Shown piece after piece: positions 62,397 to 64,000 of a DNA stretch of 64,000 bases. The position numbers and the translations under genes are program-made. Position 1 is the stretch's first letter. Each line of letters begins with the position of its first letter. The notes beneath the pieces are model-generated. The model saw only the letters and a list, made by a program, of their open reading frames with translations. It was not told the origin of the DNA and did not search any database. Source of the stretch: Isochrysis galbana (lineage: Eukaryota > Haptophyta > Isochrysidales > Isochrysidaceae); NCBI GenBank assembly GCA_018136815.1, contig CM030941.1, positions 1,239,582-1,303,581 on the forward strand, written 5' to 3'.

Positions 62397-64000
62397 ATGG
62401 AGTCCGATGTGGCCCGGGATGCGCCGAGCGCCTGCAGGCGCCCTGCGTGCACTCAGACGGTTCACAGGCCAGCGATGCACTGGCGCAACGCGCGCCCACG
62501 AGCACGGCCTCTCAAGACGCATCCTGCACACCAGGCTCACATCGGAAGGGCCGGTGAAGTGCCTCCGATGCTCCGCTTCCAGCAAGAGCGCGACGAGTCG
62601 GGTGGCGGGGTGGCCCTCCGCTCCACAGCCGAGGAGGCACTGCTCCAACGCATGCACACTCCAGGCTTGAGGCGACAGGAAGCCAAGGCGCTCGTCCTCC
62701 GTTCCTTCGACCGAATGCTTTCGGACGATGCGCGATGCACGGCATACAAGGATGCCATCAGCCATGCTGTCCTTGTCGGGGTGTCCACAGCCTGCATTAT
62801 AGGAAGCGGGTCGCTACTGCCCGCATTACTGCTGGCTCGCGCTGGAGTGGCAGTATGTCTGGTTGAGCCCCACGCCCCGCTTGCAGAAATCGCAAGGGCA
62901 TGTGCTCGAGACAATCATCTTTCTCTGGCAGTGGTGCCGGAAGTCCGGCTGGCCGCTCATGCATGGGGTGGCTCACCAGATCTGCTCGTTTCAGAGGCAA
63001 TAGACGATGGCTTGTTTTGCGAGCTTTTGGTTCCGAAATTGCGCGAGGCGCGTCGTGCCTTCCATGCTGTCAGAAGCGAGAGGCCAGGCCGAGACCAACC
63101 TATAATGCTCATGCCTTGTCGTGCTATGCTTACTGGTCTCCTTGTGCAATTGGGCTTTGAAGGAGTTGATGGTTTCGGATTGGATGGGCTGGACCTTGAC
63201 CTACGCCACTTTGATGCGCTGCGGCCCTCCGGCCGTCTCGCCGCCGCACCACCAGGATATTGGCCTGTAAGGCTATCCAAGTGGCGCCAGCCGCACCTGC
63301 GTCTCTCTGTGCCCTTCGCTCTAGGAGACATTGACTTGGAGGCCGCGACTGCACCGAGTGCCCCTGCTGGCGCAGGAGGAGTAGGTGCTGCTCCGTCTTC
63401 CCAGACCATTGTGGTCACACGCGACGGATTGCTCAATGCAGTCGTGTATTACTTTCGCCTTGAATTTGCCGGAGGTGCATCTGTGTCATCCGCCCCACCG
63501 GAAAATGATGAGCGTCCCGGCTCATGGCGCCCAGGCTGGCGCCAAGCAGCTATCTACCTTGAGAAGCCGTTCTACGTCCATGCAGGCGAAACGCTGAAGC
63601 TCACCTGGCAGATTGAAAGTGTAGGGCTGCGAGTATATGTGGAGTGCATGTCGCCCGGATCTGTAGGTTCCGTGGTACCCAAGGGTGGTAGCTCTCAAGG
63701 CGTGCTTCGGCAGCCCGTGGCGCCACCGAGCTTACCACGTCGTCTGCTCTCAACAGCCATGCTTCCATGCAATGCGTACCACTTCTGCATGCTTGCTGAC
63801 AAGGCGCGCAACGAGGCGTACCGACGCGCAATTGATCGTGCGGTACGACGTTTCTACCGTTCGGTGCATCACGAGCACGTCCTAGGGAGTGGGCTCAGCG
63901 CCAATGGCATCGAAGGCTCTGCCAGTGCTTGCCGAGTACTCGATCTTGGTGCCGGTTCGGGATTGCTGGGCGTGATCGCGACACGAGCCGGCGCGACTCG
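62397..64000 (+). CDS. Protein arginine methyltransferase with tandem domains (PRMT7/PRMT9-like), 3' end outside window
   Basis: Open from the ATG at 62397 to the window edge, at least 534 codons; an in-frame TAG at 62355 precedes it. The first PRMT domain, about 85-430: FDRMLSDDARCTAYKDAI, a degenerate motif I (IIGSGSLLPALLLARAG), CLVEPH, the double-E loop SEAIDDGLFCE (E200, E209), and the barrel with NAVVYYFRLEF, then LTWQIESVGLRVYVE. The second domain begins near 462: YHFCMLADKARNEAYRRAI, then canonical motif I LDLGAGSGLLG (515-525), cut by the window. Two domains in one chain occur in PRMT7 and PRMT9. Here the first lacks the usual D/E-x-G-x-G-x-G, so the second may be the active one. Confidence 0.82.
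   Translation, partial: MESDVARDAPSACRRPACTQTVHRPAMHWRNARPRARPLKTHPAHQAHIGRAGEVPPMLRFQQERDESGGGVALRSTAEEALLQRMHTPGLRRQEAKALVLRSFDRMLSDDARCTAYKDAISHAVLVGVSTACIIGSGSLLPALLLARAGVAVCLVEPHAPLAEIARACARDNHLSLAVVPEVRLAAHAWGGSPDLLVSEAIDDGLFCELLVPKLREARRAFHAVRSERPGRDQPIMLMPCRAMLTGLLVQLGFEGVDGFGLDGLDLDLRHFDALRPSGRLAAAPPGYWPVRLSKWRQPHLRLSVPFALGDIDLEAATAPSAPAGAGGVGAAPSSQTIVVTRDGLLNAVVYYFRLEFAGGASVSSAPPENDERPGSWRPGWRQAAIYLEKPFYVHAGETLKLTWQIESVGLRVYVECMSPGSVGSVVPKGGSSQGVLRQPVAPPSLPRRLLSTAMLPCNAYHFCMLADKARNEAYRRAIDRAVRRFYRSVHHEHVLGSGLSANGIEGSASACRVLDLGAGSGLLGVIATRAGAT

Noticed and set aside
1-64000. tRNA, rRNA or other structured RNA genes
   Set aside because: Looked for T-loop and acceptor patterns by eye and found none that fold convincingly; a covariance search would be needed to exclude them.

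Overview
This is nuclear DNA of a eukaryote, most likely a unicellular photosynthetic alga. The genes are MAD2, NatA acetyltransferase NAA10, ribosomal eS28, a NEK-type kinase and others. They are broken by short introns (about 90-210 bp), carry no bacterial operon signals, and lie 0.4-4 kb apart among GC-rich repeats. An HCF173-like plastid protein that starts with a hydrophobic leader followed by an Arg/Ala/Pro-rich stretch suggests a plastid of secondary origin. A haptophyte-like alga fits, but that is inference; no marker in the window settles the lineage.

Layout, left to right. 0-3.2 kb: MAD2 (minus, 3' end outside the window) and a long coiled-coil protein (minus). 3.2-7 kb: repeats only. 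7.0-7.8 kb: NAA10 (minus, three exons). 8.4-13.5 kb: a retroelement field with a repeat whose tail resembles that of the LINE, and two rearranged copies of an LTR-type element with gag-like and integrase C-terminal sequence. 14.5-15 kb: a ZNF593/Bud20-type zinc finger (minus). 15-19.4 kb: hairpin repeats, a 170-bp tandem array and a frameshifted leucine-rich gene. 19.5-20.8 kb: an FDXACB1-like protein. 22.4-23.9 kb: an 18-bp minisatellite inside a possible gene. 25.1-27.6 kb: NEK-like kinase. 27.7-30.1 kb: a 5'-truncated LINE and a gag/LINE chimera. 31.3-34.3 kb: a CINP-like gene and a GT61-type glycosyltransferase, bracketed by an inverted pair of repeats. 36-41 kb: two unrecognised genes and an MFS-like transporter. 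42.5-43.9 kb: a retrotransposed 0.95-kb non-coding element nested in another repeat. 44.4-47.1 kb: the divergent pair HCF173-like / eS28. 49.3-51.1 kb: a TPP1/ACD-like OB-fold protein. 53-54.5 kb: a second coiled-coil protein. 55.6-58 kb: direct repeats, a LINE fragment and a second copy of the 0.94-kb element with a 16-bp target duplication. 60.1-61.4 kb: a fatty acid hydroxylase/sterol desaturase. 62.4 kb to the end: a tandem-domain arginine methyltransferase, cut by the window edge.

The genes do not form one pathway; they are ordinary housekeeping and organelle genes set in a repeat-rich landscape. The points most worth following are the TPP1-like telomere protein candidate, the 0.94-kb element that moved by target-primed integration (16- and 18-bp duplications), the mixing of LTR and LINE sequence in one reading frame, and a short motif shared at the edges of several otherwise different repeats. 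Exon boundaries were assigned by eye from splice consensus, reading phase and remembered family sequences; none has been tested against transcripts or by alignment.
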